Positions 36,676-46,075 of a DNA stretch of 64,000 nt are shown piece after piece (the first letter of the stretch is position 1; each line of letters begins with the position of its first letter). Source of the stretch: Paenibacillus eucommiae (GTDB lineage: Bacteria; Bacillota; Bacilli; Paenibacillales; NBRC-103111); NCBI RefSeq assembly GCF_017874215.1, contig NZ_JAGGLB010000010.1, positions 186,001 through 250,000 of the forward strand. Reading direction: 5' to 3'. Position numbers and translations under genes: made by a program. A model generated the notes under the pieces. That model worked only from the letters and a program-made list of their open reading frames with translations. It ran no database searches and was not told where the DNA came from.

Positions 36676-37530
36676 TTAAACATCATATTCAAGCTGCTTC
36701 TTTGCCTGCACGATATAATCGAAGGCGGATTCGACTGTTTCGTGGTTATATTCCAAGGATCCCATCTTAAGATTTAAATCCACTTTGTACTTATTCGCAA
36801 ATTCATGCATATTGAATTCCTTAAGGTTCTGCCGAATCCTCTCCATAACTGTTTTCACACCATCCTGATCAGTAAAAAGCAGCAATCCCCAAGTAGCATC
36901 TTCTTTATCGAGTAAGTACAAGGTATCATTGGTCCTAATGCTGGACTGGCCAATGCGGGAAATATCGCGAATCGCATCAGGCAATTCTTCGTCGGAAATC
37001 ATCAGTCTGATTTCCTTCCAATACTTGACCTTGATTACGAGCAGAGTGAGCGGAATCTTATAGCGGGTCGAGATGCCAGCGAATACGTCCATATCCCGGG
37101 TGAACGAGATCACGTTTTTGAGATCCGTGCTTTCATCCAAAGTAGCGAGCCTCGCTGTTTGGCCGCGCAGCATTTCATTCTCGGTTTGAAGCTTTTGGCT
37201 CGCCATCGTAAACACCCAGATCGTTATGGTAAGAAGCGGTGTCATGATCATCCAGAAATACGTAGGCAGCCCGATGGTGTCTCCCCTCGATACTGTTTGA
37301 TACATTATAAACATGCCATAGCCGAATATGAACATTACATTCAGAACAAGCCCTGTCGTCACTGTCGTAAAATAAGTAACAATCACAATAAGGAACGCCA
37401 CATTCAGGAAAATAAGCTGCTGGACATAAGAGTTGGGATCACTTGCTGTAAAAGCTATACAGATCATACAAAGCACAAGAAATAGCAAGAAAGCAATATC
37501 CGATATCAGGCTATTACGATTTACCTTCAC
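36676..37530 (-). CDS. Degenerate GGDEF membrane protein, c-di-GMP receptor of the YdaK type
   Basis: Four membrane helices (residues 8-110) precede a short coiled coil and a GGDEF-like domain starting LDESTDLKN (131-139). The active-site loop is DKEDA (208-212) instead of GGDEF, so no cyclase activity is expected. RTND at 199-202, exactly five residues before, fits the RxxD inhibitory site that binds c-di-GMP. The GTG at 37530 follows AGAGGTGGAACC and gives 284 residues; the frame to 37584 overlaps the bcsB-like gene. Position and architecture match Bacillus YdaK, which activates the yda exopolysaccharide machinery. Confidence 0.82.
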   Translation of the reverse strand: MKVNRNSLISDIAFLLFLVLCMICIAFTASDPNSYVQQLIFLNVAFLIVIVTYFTTVTTGLVLNVMFIFGYGMFIMYQTVSRGDTIGLPTYFWMIMTPLLTITIWVFTMASQKLQTENEMLRGQTARLATLDESTDLKNVISFTRDMDVFAGISTRYKIPLTLLVIKVKYWKEIRLMISDEELPDAIRDISRIGQSSIRTNDTLYLLDKEDATWGLLLFTDQDGVKTVMERIRQNLKEFNMHEFANKYKVDLNLKMGSLEYNHETVESAFDYIVQAKKQLEYDV

Positions 37531-39604
37531 CGGTTCCACCTCTTTTCTTCCGATACTTGCGAATGAACAGGATGAGCGATACAAGGATTAATAACGCGGT
37601 TAAACCAGCCACTGTCATAAACCCGAGCACATCGCTTCGTTTCATAACATCAGTCAGGACTGTATCTGTTCTTTCCCCGGTTTGCTTTTTGAAACGAAAA
37701 GCATTAATATTTCCGTCTTTATCTGTCACGACTCCGTCGCCATGGATGCGCCATTTGGCCTGCTCATTGGCGAGCAGTTTCGAGGCTAAATAGTAATTTT
37801 CCGAACTGGCTCCGGTTACAGCGAGCAGCCCGTTTCCAGATGCGAACGGTGACTCCATAAGCTGCAGAGTGCCGATGTGATTGCCATACTCCGTCTCGAT
37901 ACTCATCTTTTCATTCGATAGCATGCTTTGCCCTGTCTCATCGTACTGGAAGAAAAGGCTCTTATTGTGATCCCGGATCAGCTTATTATCTTTGTAGGTT
38001 CCGACAGCTACAATATTCCGATCCTTCAGCTCCTCGGCCCCGGCTGTGTCTGAATAAATTTTCACATCACCTGTGTTGCCATTTACATGCCGCCCGAGCA
38101 AATTAAACAGATTGGAGAACGTCCGGTACGTTAAATCATCGCGCTCTTGAGGAAGTACCACCGCAACATGGTTATAAACGCCATCACGCAAGAACGGATA
38201 AGGATAATGGTTGAAAAACAGGTCAGTCCGATCCTTCGTTCTGAAATCAATCATGGACTTATTAGTGATGAACGCCCAAGGCGTCTGTTCTTGATTTGGC
38301 GTACAGACTGCATCGATAAGCTGCAGATCAAAGGCTACCTTAACCGAGTAGTTTCCGGAAACATTCAGATCACTCGGAATCGGGAATGTTACGCTGTCAC
38401 CATTGGACATTTCTTTCGTCAAACGTTTACTGCCGACAGGCATTTCATTAACGGATACCGTAACGAGAGAACGGTTAAAGTCCAGGTTCTGGGCATACCT
38501 GTAATCCAGTGTTATACGACCTGAATTCGCAATGGAACGGTTAGAAGGCATGGCGATATAATACGTTTGCTCCTGATAATAAGGACCTTTCAGCTCATCC
38601 CCGTTCTCGGTGAATTGCACACTGGTTTCGAAGGATGGCTTCGGCGTGTCCACATTCGTGTTCGCATCCAGCACCTTTGTATCACTTCCTAATTGAACCA
38701 TCAGATCTGGATTGGCTACCAGGCGGCCGGCTTTTGCAAGCAGCTCCGGATTCTGGGAAGTTACGACAAGGGTCGGCTGTTCACCGACATTCAGCAGCTG
38801 TATCCAGGCCTTGGTACTGGTTTCCGAATAGCCCAGCTTGGCCTTGACATCAGCTGGCAAACGGTCATACAGCCCTACCAGCACGACAAGCTTTTTATTC
38901 TTCAAATAGTCAGGCTTGTAAGGAAGCAGTGGAAGCTCTATGTCATCCGCTGTAATAGCTTTGGCAAATCCGGATAGCACATACACAGCCGCTTCCAATT
39001 CGGCAGGATCGCTCTGGTCAGGTACAGTTATGATGCTACTTCCCGAATTCACCGCATCTGCCCCGGCAAATCGTTGATGGAAATCTGCAATCGTTCCTTT
39101 CAGAGGCTGCGTCGTAAACTTCACATCAACGCTCGATGTGTTATACAACTGAAGCCATTGGTCGGGAACCTTGTCCCTCGAACAGGCCTGTTCAGCTACG
39201 GTGCTGATGTAGCCTTGGATATCAATTTTGTTGTCTCCCTTTTTGAGCCACTCCTTAGGAACGGTGATAGAGAGATGCTGCTTCTTAGTTTCCGTAAGGG
39301 AGGGCCGGAAGGAATGAAACGGTTTGTCATTGATCAGTAATGTAACACTTGTAATCCATTCTTGGGATAACGGGGTGACGACATAATCCAGATTCAGGTT
39401 GACTTCCTGAACATCCCAGTAATTGAGCAGTTGAAAACTCTTTTGCTTCGAACTTAACGTGCCGGAAAAAGATGTCCCCGTTTCCGTGAAGATGGACTTG
39501 ATCATCCGCGATCCGTCGATGTCAGGAGCCGCGGCAGCTTCTTGCCCGTTGTGGGTTATACCCAAAGCGAGAAGAAGGAGCACAATTGTGATTTTCTTTA
39601 TCAT
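37514..39604 (-). CDS. BcsB-like exopolysaccharide synthase subunit (YdaN type)
   Basis: The 696-residue protein has a signal peptide (ITIVLLLLALGITHN). Repeated CBD/flavodoxin-like modules of the bacterial cellulose synthase regulatory subunit follow, for example VNLNLDYVVTPL, PSLTETKKQHLSITVP and SGRITLDYRYAQNLDFNRS. A single C-terminal membrane helix (TVAGLTALLILVSLILFI) ends in a basic tail. It should sit outside the membrane and guide the growing chain from the GT2 synthase encoded next to it. It overlaps the YdaK-like gene by 17 nt. Confidence 0.85.
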   Translation of the reverse strand: MIKKITIVLLLLALGITHNGQEAAAAPDIDGSRMIKSIFTETGTSFSGTLSSKQKSFQLLNYWDVQEVNLNLDYVVTPLSQEWITSVTLLINDKPFHSFRPSLTETKKQHLSITVPKEWLKKGDNKIDIQGYISTVAEQACSRDKVPDQWLQLYNTSSVDVKFTTQPLKGTIADFHQRFAGADAVNSGSSIITVPDQSDPAELEAAVYVLSGFAKAITADDIELPLLPYKPDYLKNKKLVVLVGLYDRLPADVKAKLGYSETSTKAWIQLLNVGEQPTLVVTSQNPELLAKAGRLVANPDLMVQLGSDTKVLDANTNVDTPKPSFETSVQFTENGDELKGPYYQEQTYYIAMPSNRSIANSGRITLDYRYAQNLDFNRSLVTVSVNEMPVGSKRLTKEMSNGDSVTFPIPSDLNVSGNYSVKVAFDLQLIDAVCTPNQEQTPWAFITNKSMIDFRTKDRTDLFFNHYPYPFLRDGVYNHVAVVLPQERDDLTYRTFSNLFNLLGRHVNGNTGDVKIYSDTAGAEELKDRNIVAVGTYKDNKLIRDHNKSLFFQYDETGQSMLSNEKMSIETEYGNHIGTLQLMESPFASGNGLLAVTGASSENYYLASKLLANEQAKWRIHGDGVVTDKDGNINAFRFKKQTGERTDTVLTDVMKRSDVLGFMTVAGLTALLILVSLILFIRKYRKKRGGTGEGKS

Positions 39605-39649
39605 GATTTCATTCTCCCGTCGGCTGTTATCATTTCGAACGTTCTCAGG

Positions 39650-40900
39650 TTAGAAGCGTTCGGTTTTATACCATTTGACTTCCCGGTTAAATATCACGTC
39701 TTTCACGTAGTGATACATACCATACACGACCACGGCAAGCCACATTTGACAGTAGGATACATACATAAGCAAGATGATCGCCAGATTGGAGAAGGTCATC
39801 TCCCCTTTTTCGGTCGTCAAGGTGACGAAGATGCCTACAACGAATAGCAAGATGGCAAGAAACCAAAGGAACGTACTGAGACTGGCAATCGTCGTATGGA
39901 CGTAACCCAGAGCATGAAGAACAAGCAGCAGATCAGACGTCACAAGCGATATTAGCAGCATAAAATAAATCGAGATGTAATAAATAATATCAAATCGGAT
40001 AGCCTTGGCAGACGGGTGAAATAATAACATACTATTTTTCACAATAACGTAAATATTCCCTTTCGCCCAACGCGTGCGCTGCTTGAACCAGACTTTGACG
40101 GTTTGTGGCTCCTGCTCCCAAGTGACTGCCCGAGGCTGAAATTTAATCCGGTACCCCATCATATAAATGCGGAAGCTGATTTCGGTATCTTCAGCAATTG
40201 CCTTGACATCCCAACCACCAATGCTTTCCACAATATGCCGCCGCATAATAAAATTCGTGCCAGGTATCGTGCACAGCTTGAACAGCTTCCATCGTCCTGC
40301 CTGCGCCATCCATTGAAACGACAATGTTTCTATATTAATAAAACGTGTCAGCAAATTGACATCCCGGTTTCGGGTGCGAAACTTTCCAATAACAGCTCCG
40401 AGCGTCGAATCTTGAGTAATCTCGGCCACAAGATAACGCAGTGCCATTCTCTCCGGTGTATTGTCCGCATCATAAATCGCTATCAATTCTCCCTTGCTTT
40501 GGGCAAAGCCGATGTTCAGCGCATTGGACTTTCCTTTGCCCCCTGTCTTCGCATCCGTGTTGATAATGATTAGATTCCTTGTGAAATATCTGGACTGGAT
40601 ATTGGCTAGAAGCTCAGCGCTATTGTCGGATGAGTTATCGTTAATGACTATAATTTCATACCGGTTATGGGGATAGTCGAGAGCCAAGAGCGCCTCTACC
40701 GTTTTCCCGATCACCCTGCCTTCATTGTGAGCAGGCACCATAATCGTAACGAACGGCTCTTCTCCGATAATTTCCGGAGGGGACTTCCCCTCTTCTTCTA
40801 TATAATACAAGTATCCGGCAATAATAAGCACGATATTCACGAGCAGAAGGAACCAGATGCAGATGACGGCTATAGCCATCAAATAGTCAGCAAGCGTCAA
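39650..40900 (-). CDS. Family 2 membrane glycosyltransferase (YdaM type)
   Basis: The 416-residue synthase has one N-terminal helix, a GT2 domain and three or four C-terminal helices. The GT2 motifs are MVPAHNEGRVIG, VINDNSSDNS, IYDADNT (DxD), IAEDTEISFR (ED) and QRTRW (QxxRW). It starts at a TTG at 40900, 7 bp after AGAGGTG; no better codon is near. It should polymerise the operon B exopolysaccharide together with the BcsB-like partner. Confidence 0.87.
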   Translation of the reverse strand: MTLADYLMAIAVICIWFLLLVNIVLIIAGYLYYIEEEGKSPPEIIGEEPFVTIMVPAHNEGRVIGKTVEALLALDYPHNRYEIIVINDNSSDNSAELLANIQSRYFTRNLIIINTDAKTGGKGKSNALNIGFAQSKGELIAIYDADNTPERMALRYLVAEITQDSTLGAVIGKFRTRNRDVNLLTRFINIETLSFQWMAQAGRWKLFKLCTIPGTNFIMRRHIVESIGGWDVKAIAEDTEISFRIYMMGYRIKFQPRAVTWEQEPQTVKVWFKQRTRWAKGNIYVIVKNSMLLFHPSAKAIRFDIIYYISIYFMLLISLVTSDLLLVLHALGYVHTTIASLSTFLWFLAILLFVVGIFVTLTTEKGEMTFSNLAIILLMYVSYCQMWLAVVVYGMYHYVKDVIFNREVKWYKTERF

Positions 40901-40912
40901 GGGAAGGCACCT

Positions 40913-42274
40913 CTATTTCATGTATTTTCTTTTGTACAAGCGACGACCGACGACCAACAAAGCTCCGAAGACTACTAGGGATACAATAATAATGACAATA
41001 TAAATCAAATTCTGAATCATAAAAAGGCCTGTCAAGCTTTGTTGAACCTCGGGCTGATACTTATAATCATCTCCGACATCATCCGGGTTAGGGTTAGGGT
41101 CTAAATGAAGCATCTTGTCGTTAATCCATACAACCCCATTAGATGAAGAGATTACATCCTGAGTGTTACGCACTTCATGACTGGACTCCTTAAAGTCGGC
41201 ATAATGAATTCGGGAATCTATTAATACTTGCACAGCAGCAGCAAGCTGTTCTTTGTCGTCAATGAAATCAAGCGTTACGGCTGTATCCATAGGAAAAGCC
41301 TCAGACTGACCTGACTTCTGTTCCAGCTTCGGCAGATCACTTATAGGTATGCTGTACAAGGAGGAAGAAAACGGCATGGAGGTTTCGGTCTTCTCCATAT
41401 AAAGAGGCAGCTTGTCGGGAAATAGTACTGCTGAATCAAAAAAAGACAAACCATGCTCTGCATACTGCAAGTCATACGACCAAAACAATTCCGTACCTAT
41501 ACCCAAAGGGGCTACTCCCTCGCCGGCCAGCATGGAAATAAATCCGGACATTTTCGTTCCAAGCATGTCTCCGTTTCGGCTAACGCCATCCAGCACCGCG
41601 GGTGCGTGGACAAATATGCTGCCATTTCTGGACTGAACATATTTCAACACATTCAAATACCGCTTCATGGCCGGAAATTCGGTATTATCAAAAACAGGGC
41701 GGATACTTGCGATAAAAGGAATGCCGGCTTCATATAACCGATCGGCCATTTCAGTCAGAAGCTGCAAATCCGAGAACGGATAAAGCTCCTTAATCACGAC
41801 ATACGATTGACCTGGCAACTCAATTCCCAGCCATTCCTTTAAAGCATCGGCTAGGGCAAGTTCTTGAGCAATTCCCTTCTCAAAAGAAGGGACATAAGCA
41901 TCCGGCTCGCGCTTCAGAAGATTGCTGCCTATATGCATATAGCTGCCTTTAAATATTTCTATATCCTCATGAATTCCCGTGTTCGTTATCTCCAAATCGG
42001 AAGCATTAATCACGAGAATAACTTTCTCATAAGACTGCATGCTCCCTTTTTTATAATGATCCGCACTCATGATCGAGACCTGGGTTCGATACGAAGCCAA
42101 TAATCGTTGGAGAACCGCCACGTTTCCCTCCCGGGATGTTCCAATTCCCAAGCTGTCATAGAGAAGAAGTACCCGGGTAGGCTGCCGCTCAGCTGCATGA
42201 CCCAAAGAAGAAGGCAGCAGGAGCATCCAGCAAAGCAGCAGCACCCCGATTTTATACACTTTTTTGCGCTGCAA
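40913..42274 (-). CDS. YdaL-like DUF2334 polysaccharide-deacetylase-related protein
   Basis: A signal peptide is followed by an extracellular domain. Its VLLLYDSLG start, the YPFSDLQLLTEMADRLYEAGIPF segment and the FVHAPAVLDG segment match DUF2334, a relative of NodB deacetylases. A C-terminal membrane helix (IQNLIYIVIIIVSLVVFGALLVV) anchors it. Start TTG at 42274 has GGGGGTG 7 bp upstream. It overlaps the preceding gene by 23 nt. Gene order identifies it as YdaL-like. The usual His metal ligand appears changed in context, so activity is uncertain. Confidence 0.8.
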   Translation of the reverse strand: MQRKKVYKIGVLLLCWMLLLPSSLGHAAERQPTRVLLLYDSLGIGTSREGNVAVLQRLLASYRTQVSIMSADHYKKGSMQSYEKVILVINASDLEITNTGIHEDIEIFKGSYMHIGSNLLKREPDAYVPSFEKGIAQELALADALKEWLGIELPGQSYVVIKELYPFSDLQLLTEMADRLYEAGIPFIASIRPVFDNTEFPAMKRYLNVLKYVQSRNGSIFVHAPAVLDGVSRNGDMLGTKMSGFISMLAGEGVAPLGIGTELFWSYDLQYAEHGLSFFDSAVLFPDKLPLYMEKTETSMPFSSSLYSIPISDLPKLEQKSGQSEAFPMDTAVTLDFIDDKEQLAAAVQVLIDSRIHYADFKESSHEVRNTQDVISSSNGVVWINDKMLHLDPNPNPDDVGDDYKYQPEVQQSLTGLFMIQNLIYIVIIIVSLVVFGALLVVGRRLYKRKYMK

Positions 42275-43808
42275 GCGGGCTCACCCCCTTGTTACCCGGA
42301 GAGATGCGGGTTTCTTGCTCTACGGCTTCCTCCTCATCGTGGAACAACCGCCTGCTAACAATGTCCGCGAAGGTCAAGAACGATACCACATCAAAAGCTA
42401 ATGTAAATAAAAACAAATGCTTCGCCAAATCTGCATCTCCAGCACCAATAATGGAAACAATAATACCTGAGATGCCGGTCAGAATCATAGTCACCAACAA
42501 AATCAGTCTCTGCACCCTTCGAGGATTTTTCTCTCTTACAGCTCTAAGGAAGGACGGCGTGTACAAACCTGCCACAATAAGGCTCCAGATCACGATAAAG
42601 CCTAACGTTTTTGGTGTGGCTGCTTGCTTGAACCAGCTGTAGATGGAGAAAAAGCCAGTGTGCTCCCCAAACTCCTTCCCAGCTATAGCTTCGTAATTAC
42701 CCATTGCATCGGGCCGGATTGTAAAAGAATTTTTTGCAGCTATTTGAAAAATGGAGCCTAACTGATCAGGATGAACCAAGTAATAGGCTAATATCGATGT
42801 GAAGCTGTACTTGCTGTAGAAATGCTCCTCCAGCTTTTTAGAGTTAACATCTACAGTACTGAAAGGCTCATAGTATATCGCACCTTTTAATATGGCGTAC
42901 TGTTCGTTGATGTCAAAGGATTTCATCGCATCCTCGGGATTGGCTGACTGCATAAGTACACCGCGGGTCATTGCGTGGTATTGGTTGATATACACAAATT
43001 CCTTAGATATCATCGTGTAAGCGACAATCCCTGAAAGAAATAGAAGAACGAGCGAGAATGATGTCCATAGACGATAGCTTTTTCCTTTGCGGATAAAAAT
43101 CAGCGCCAGTCCCATCAAGGCTGCAATAATGCCAACAGGCGCATTTTGTTGCTTGGACATTGTCAGTACAAGGGTACTGATGACAAATACGCCCAGCATG
43201 ACATAGTCATTATACCTGTTCCGGTACATCAGCAGCCAAGACGCTGCCATGAGCAGCACCATGATATAGACGATACTTTCCCCATAAAAAGAATTGAAAT
43301 ACGCTGTGTAGGCCGTATCACCGAATATGAATATCGCCACAGCAGCTATCACATAGCCACGTTTCTTCGGGACCTTCCAGGTGACAGCTTCGATCAAGAG
43401 ATAGACCGCAATCACGAGCAGCAGCGTAAACATCATAGCCTGAAAGCGGATATCGAACACTACCGAGCTAAAGAGGAGTTTATTCAGGAAAATAGCAGCT
43501 TTAATAAATAAGGACTGGGAAGAAACAACAACCGTTGGATTCTCATTAAAGTATTGAAAAATGCCATACTGCTTCACAAAGTACCCAAAGCGCAAATTGT
43601 CATAATCCGGTTCATTGAAGTAAAGCCCATTGCTGTATATGATCCGAAAGAAATCTCCGTTGTCAGCCATCCCTACATAGGGGGGAACGAACAAGGCGAA
43701 CCCAGTAATCAATAAAACACCAATCGCAGCAAACATCGATGGGGAAATATAGCGACTGGCCCGGATCCATATGCTGCGCAACCATTGAGCTTTCCACTTC
43801 TCTGTCAT
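42252..43808 (-). CDS. Polytopic membrane protein, probable lipid-linked-sugar glycosyltransferase (WsfD-like)
   Basis: About 518 residues with roughly 11 membrane helices. Just after the first helix comes PPYVGMADNGDFFRIIYSNG, an Asp-rich extracellular loop like that of GT-C enzymes. From memory it resembles the WsfD hexose-transferase family. The ATG at 43808 follows AAGGTGGACACCGAG; a GTG at 43820 opens the frame. B. subtilis ydaJ-N has no obvious counterpart, so this may add side-chain sugars to the polymer. Confidence 0.6.
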   Translation of the reverse strand: MTEKWKAQWLRSIWIRASRYISPSMFAAIGVLLITGFALFVPPYVGMADNGDFFRIIYSNGLYFNEPDYDNLRFGYFVKQYGIFQYFNENPTVVVSSQSLFIKAAIFLNKLLFSSVVFDIRFQAMMFTLLLVIAVYLLIEAVTWKVPKKRGYVIAAVAIFIFGDTAYTAYFNSFYGESIVYIMVLLMAASWLLMYRNRYNDYVMLGVFVISTLVLTMSKQQNAPVGIIAALMGLALIFIRKGKSYRLWTSFSLVLLFLSGIVAYTMISKEFVYINQYHAMTRGVLMQSANPEDAMKSFDINEQYAILKGAIYYEPFSTVDVNSKKLEEHFYSKYSFTSILAYYLVHPDQLGSIFQIAAKNSFTIRPDAMGNYEAIAGKEFGEHTGFFSIYSWFKQAATPKTLGFIVIWSLIVAGLYTPSFLRAVREKNPRRVQRLILLVTMILTGISGIIVSIIGAGDADLAKHLFLFTLAFDVVSFLTFADIVSRRLFHDEEEAVEQETRISPGNKGVSPLAAQKSV

Positions 43809-43830
43809 CTCGGTGTCCACCTTCGTTTCA

Positions 43831-44976
43831 TTAATACGAATATGCGAGCAATGCCATCAAGTTATCGAAAGAATAGGCCTGATTCCTGTCTGTATCTCCG
43901 AATCCTCCATAGAAGGGGCTATCGGACTGCTCAACTTGAAAAGCATTCATTCGTTGAATACTTTGCTCATATAGCGAGTAATCTCCGATCTCGGAGCCTA
44001 TCATAGCCGTGATGGCATAAATGGCCGTCGATTGAATCGAATTGGCCGGAACTCCTTCTTTCGTATATTGGCCGAACAGTGTTCCCGCCTGCACGTGCTC
44101 CTTCAAGTAGCTAATACTTTCCGGCTTCGCTTGCTTCACCTCTGCCAGATGCAGAATCGTAAGCAATGACTCTACGGTATGGATGGGGCCTGAAGCATAA
44201 TCGTCCGTATCATAGTGAAAGCGAGCTTCATAAAAAGGAAACTCATCAGATATATATCCGTTTTGTACAATGGTTCTCATTTGCTCCAGCATTTTTTGTC
44301 GTTTACCGTTAGAAACCGGCAGCATCCCTAACGTTTTCAAGTCGATATAGCATAAAGTGATTGATGAATTTGCCATACGATAAGCTTCGTCATAGAAATC
44401 GTGGACGTATCCATCCTTCACATTGTTGCTGTAGAAACGTTTGCCGTATTTGTCAGCTTTCTTCGTGTAAGCCGAGTTAGCAAATGCTTGTCCCGCTTCA
44501 TACAGAGCACGTATGATACGTAAATCATCTACAGCCGCATTAACCGTGTAGGTTTTGTCCTGCTTTGGGCTGTAGCGGTAGCTGAATCCGGTTTTTAGGT
44601 CAAACGTCTCTTTGGCTAGCGCCCAGACCTGATCGAACAATGGCTTCTGCTTCGTTAGCGTGGCATACCTTAGCTGCAAGGACGCTGATTCACTCAACAC
44701 CTCATGTCCAGTCGCTACTTCAGAGGACTGATCTGTGTCTTCGTAGTTCGTATACACACCGTTCGGCCCCAACAGCCGGGCCTGGATAAACTCGTAGAGC
44801 CTATCCTGTTCCCTTGTCAGGTTAACCTTGCTTCCAAATGAATGGCTCGGCAGCACATCTACACTGGAAGCAACATTTGGCCGCTCTGTCTGCTTATATG
44901 CCATGAATATGACGACTCCTAACAAGACACAAACCGCTAATAAGCCCAGCTTTTTCACAGTTCGACTTCCAGGCAA
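43831..44976 (-). CDS. GH8-like glycoside hydrolase (YdaJ type), membrane anchored
   Basis: An N-terminal helix (LGLLAVCVLLGVVIFMAY) anchors an alpha/alpha-barrel domain. TGHEVLSESASLQLRYA, VNAAVDDLRIIRALYEAG and SNNVKDGYVHDFYDEAYR fit GH8-type enzymes, which cut beta-glucans. TTG at 44976 lies about 11 bp after AAAGGAGG; a GTG at 44958 is possible. It is the first gene of operon B and matches YdaJ in gene order. It probably trims or releases the exopolysaccharide during secretion. Confidence 0.78.
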   Translation of the reverse strand: MPGSRTVKKLGLLAVCVLLGVVIFMAYKQTERPNVASSVDVLPSHSFGSKVNLTREQDRLYEFIQARLLGPNGVYTNYEDTDQSSEVATGHEVLSESASLQLRYATLTKQKPLFDQVWALAKETFDLKTGFSYRYSPKQDKTYTVNAAVDDLRIIRALYEAGQAFANSAYTKKADKYGKRFYSNNVKDGYVHDFYDEAYRMANSSITLCYIDLKTLGMLPVSNGKRQKMLEQMRTIVQNGYISDEFPFYEARFHYDTDDYASGPIHTVESLLTILHLAEVKQAKPESISYLKEHVQAGTLFGQYTKEGVPANSIQSTAIYAITAMIGSEIGDYSLYEQSIQRMNAFQVEQSDSPFYGGFGDTDRNQAYSFDNLMALLAYSY

Positions 44977-45325
44977 ATTGCTAGCTCCCTCCTTTTAATC
45001 GGATATGTAAAAAATTAAACATCATGATTTATTTTGCAGTTCAGTTTTCATTCAAAAAATTCACATTGATTCCAGATTCTCTATTCCTATTCAATAACCC
45101 TTTATTATACGATATAATAGATCACTATTCGATATGATATGACAAATTTCGCGTTTTTGCAAAGAAGTGCTGGCCTGCAGCAAAGGTCTAAAGCCTCATT
45201 ATTCCCAAAAAAAACGGCCTCGAAAACGCCAAATAAGCCCGCCGTTCCTCATAAAAATGAGCAGCAGACCCTTTATACAATTGTAAATTAAATCAGTTAA
45301 ATGATATAAATTGGAAATAAGAAAG
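44977..45325. other. Leader region of exopolysaccharide operon B
   Basis: No gene is seen. A minus-strand TATAAT at 45109-45104 is a possible -10, but the -35 region (TCGAAT) is weak, so an activator or another sigma factor may be needed. AT-rich direct repeats (gatataatag, gatatgatatgac) lie just upstream of it. Confidence 0.3.
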
Positions 45326-45830
45326 GCGCCTTGTGGCTTTTGATGAGTATGTTTGTGACGTGGGAGCGTTGCGGAGGGAATGGCTGTGGGCTCCAGCCGC
45401 TGTTAAAGATTTGCTCCCTTGAATGGAATGGATGAGGTGGTAGGAACAAATCTTTAAAGGCGGACGCTATCGCTCTTCCTCCCACACCCCTTACCTCTCT
45501 TTAGCTATAATCGCACGAATCACACGAACACCAAGCTCAAACGGACAACCTGCAAGGGCTTTTCTCTGGATGGAAGGAGATTTCCCCGCAGGCCAAGCCG
45601 CTGGGACTGAAGATCGGCCCCGCCAACAGGCGCAACCGAGAGGATCTACTGCTTTATCCAACTTTAACGATGTTTTTCATCGTTAAAAGCATAAAGTCCC
45701 CCCCACATCCATACTTTAACGATACCACCCTGAGAGACCATCCGCCCTCTTTTAACGATGAAAATCATCATTAACGTGACGGATTGACCTGGAATTCTTA
45801 TTTTAACGATGAAAAACATCGTTAAGTGGC
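45326..45830. repeat. Modular intergenic repeat, copy 3 (full length)
   Basis: Left flank, then the palindrome at 45372-45499. GAGGGAATGGCTGTGGG and ATTTGCTCC face GGAACAAATC and the degenerate CCCACACCCCTTACCTC. The spacer module with CAAGCTCAAACGGACAACC follows, then hairpin units near 45663, 45714 (half only), 45750 and 45801. It is the most complete copy in the window and non-coding. Confidence 0.87.
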
Positions 45831-45940
45831 GTACGCTCATTTCAGCGGAGGGCGGGCTGCAACTAACGCGCGTCCTCCCCTGATCCCCAATGTTGTCAGG
45901 TTAACGAGAGGCGGCGGTCGCGAATGGGAAGCCAGTAACT

Positions 45941-46075
45941 GTAACGGACACCAGCGCTCCTTAGCGCCCCCCAAAAGCCCAGCTGGAATTGTAACGGACA
46001 TTAGCGCCTCTTACAGCCCTAACGGAGCGTATTTTTCCCTTGTTGAGCGGGTTAAGAGTCGCTAATGTCCGTTAG
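45941..46075. repeat. TAACGGACATTAGCG-type repeats with a long hairpin
   Basis: GTAACGGACACCAGCGC (45941) and GTAACGGACATTAGCGC (45991) are direct copies. An inverted copy, GTCGCTAATGTCCGTTAG, ends at 46075. The second and third pair over about 21 bp with one mismatch and a loop of about 40 nt. No gene is seen. Confidence 0.75.

Noticed and set aside
45297..45485. Open reading frames over the intergenic repeats (for example 45297-45485, 55057-55362, 45826-46065)
   Set aside because: They come from the palindromic repeat itself, differ in frame between copies, have no ribosome-binding sites and resemble no protein.
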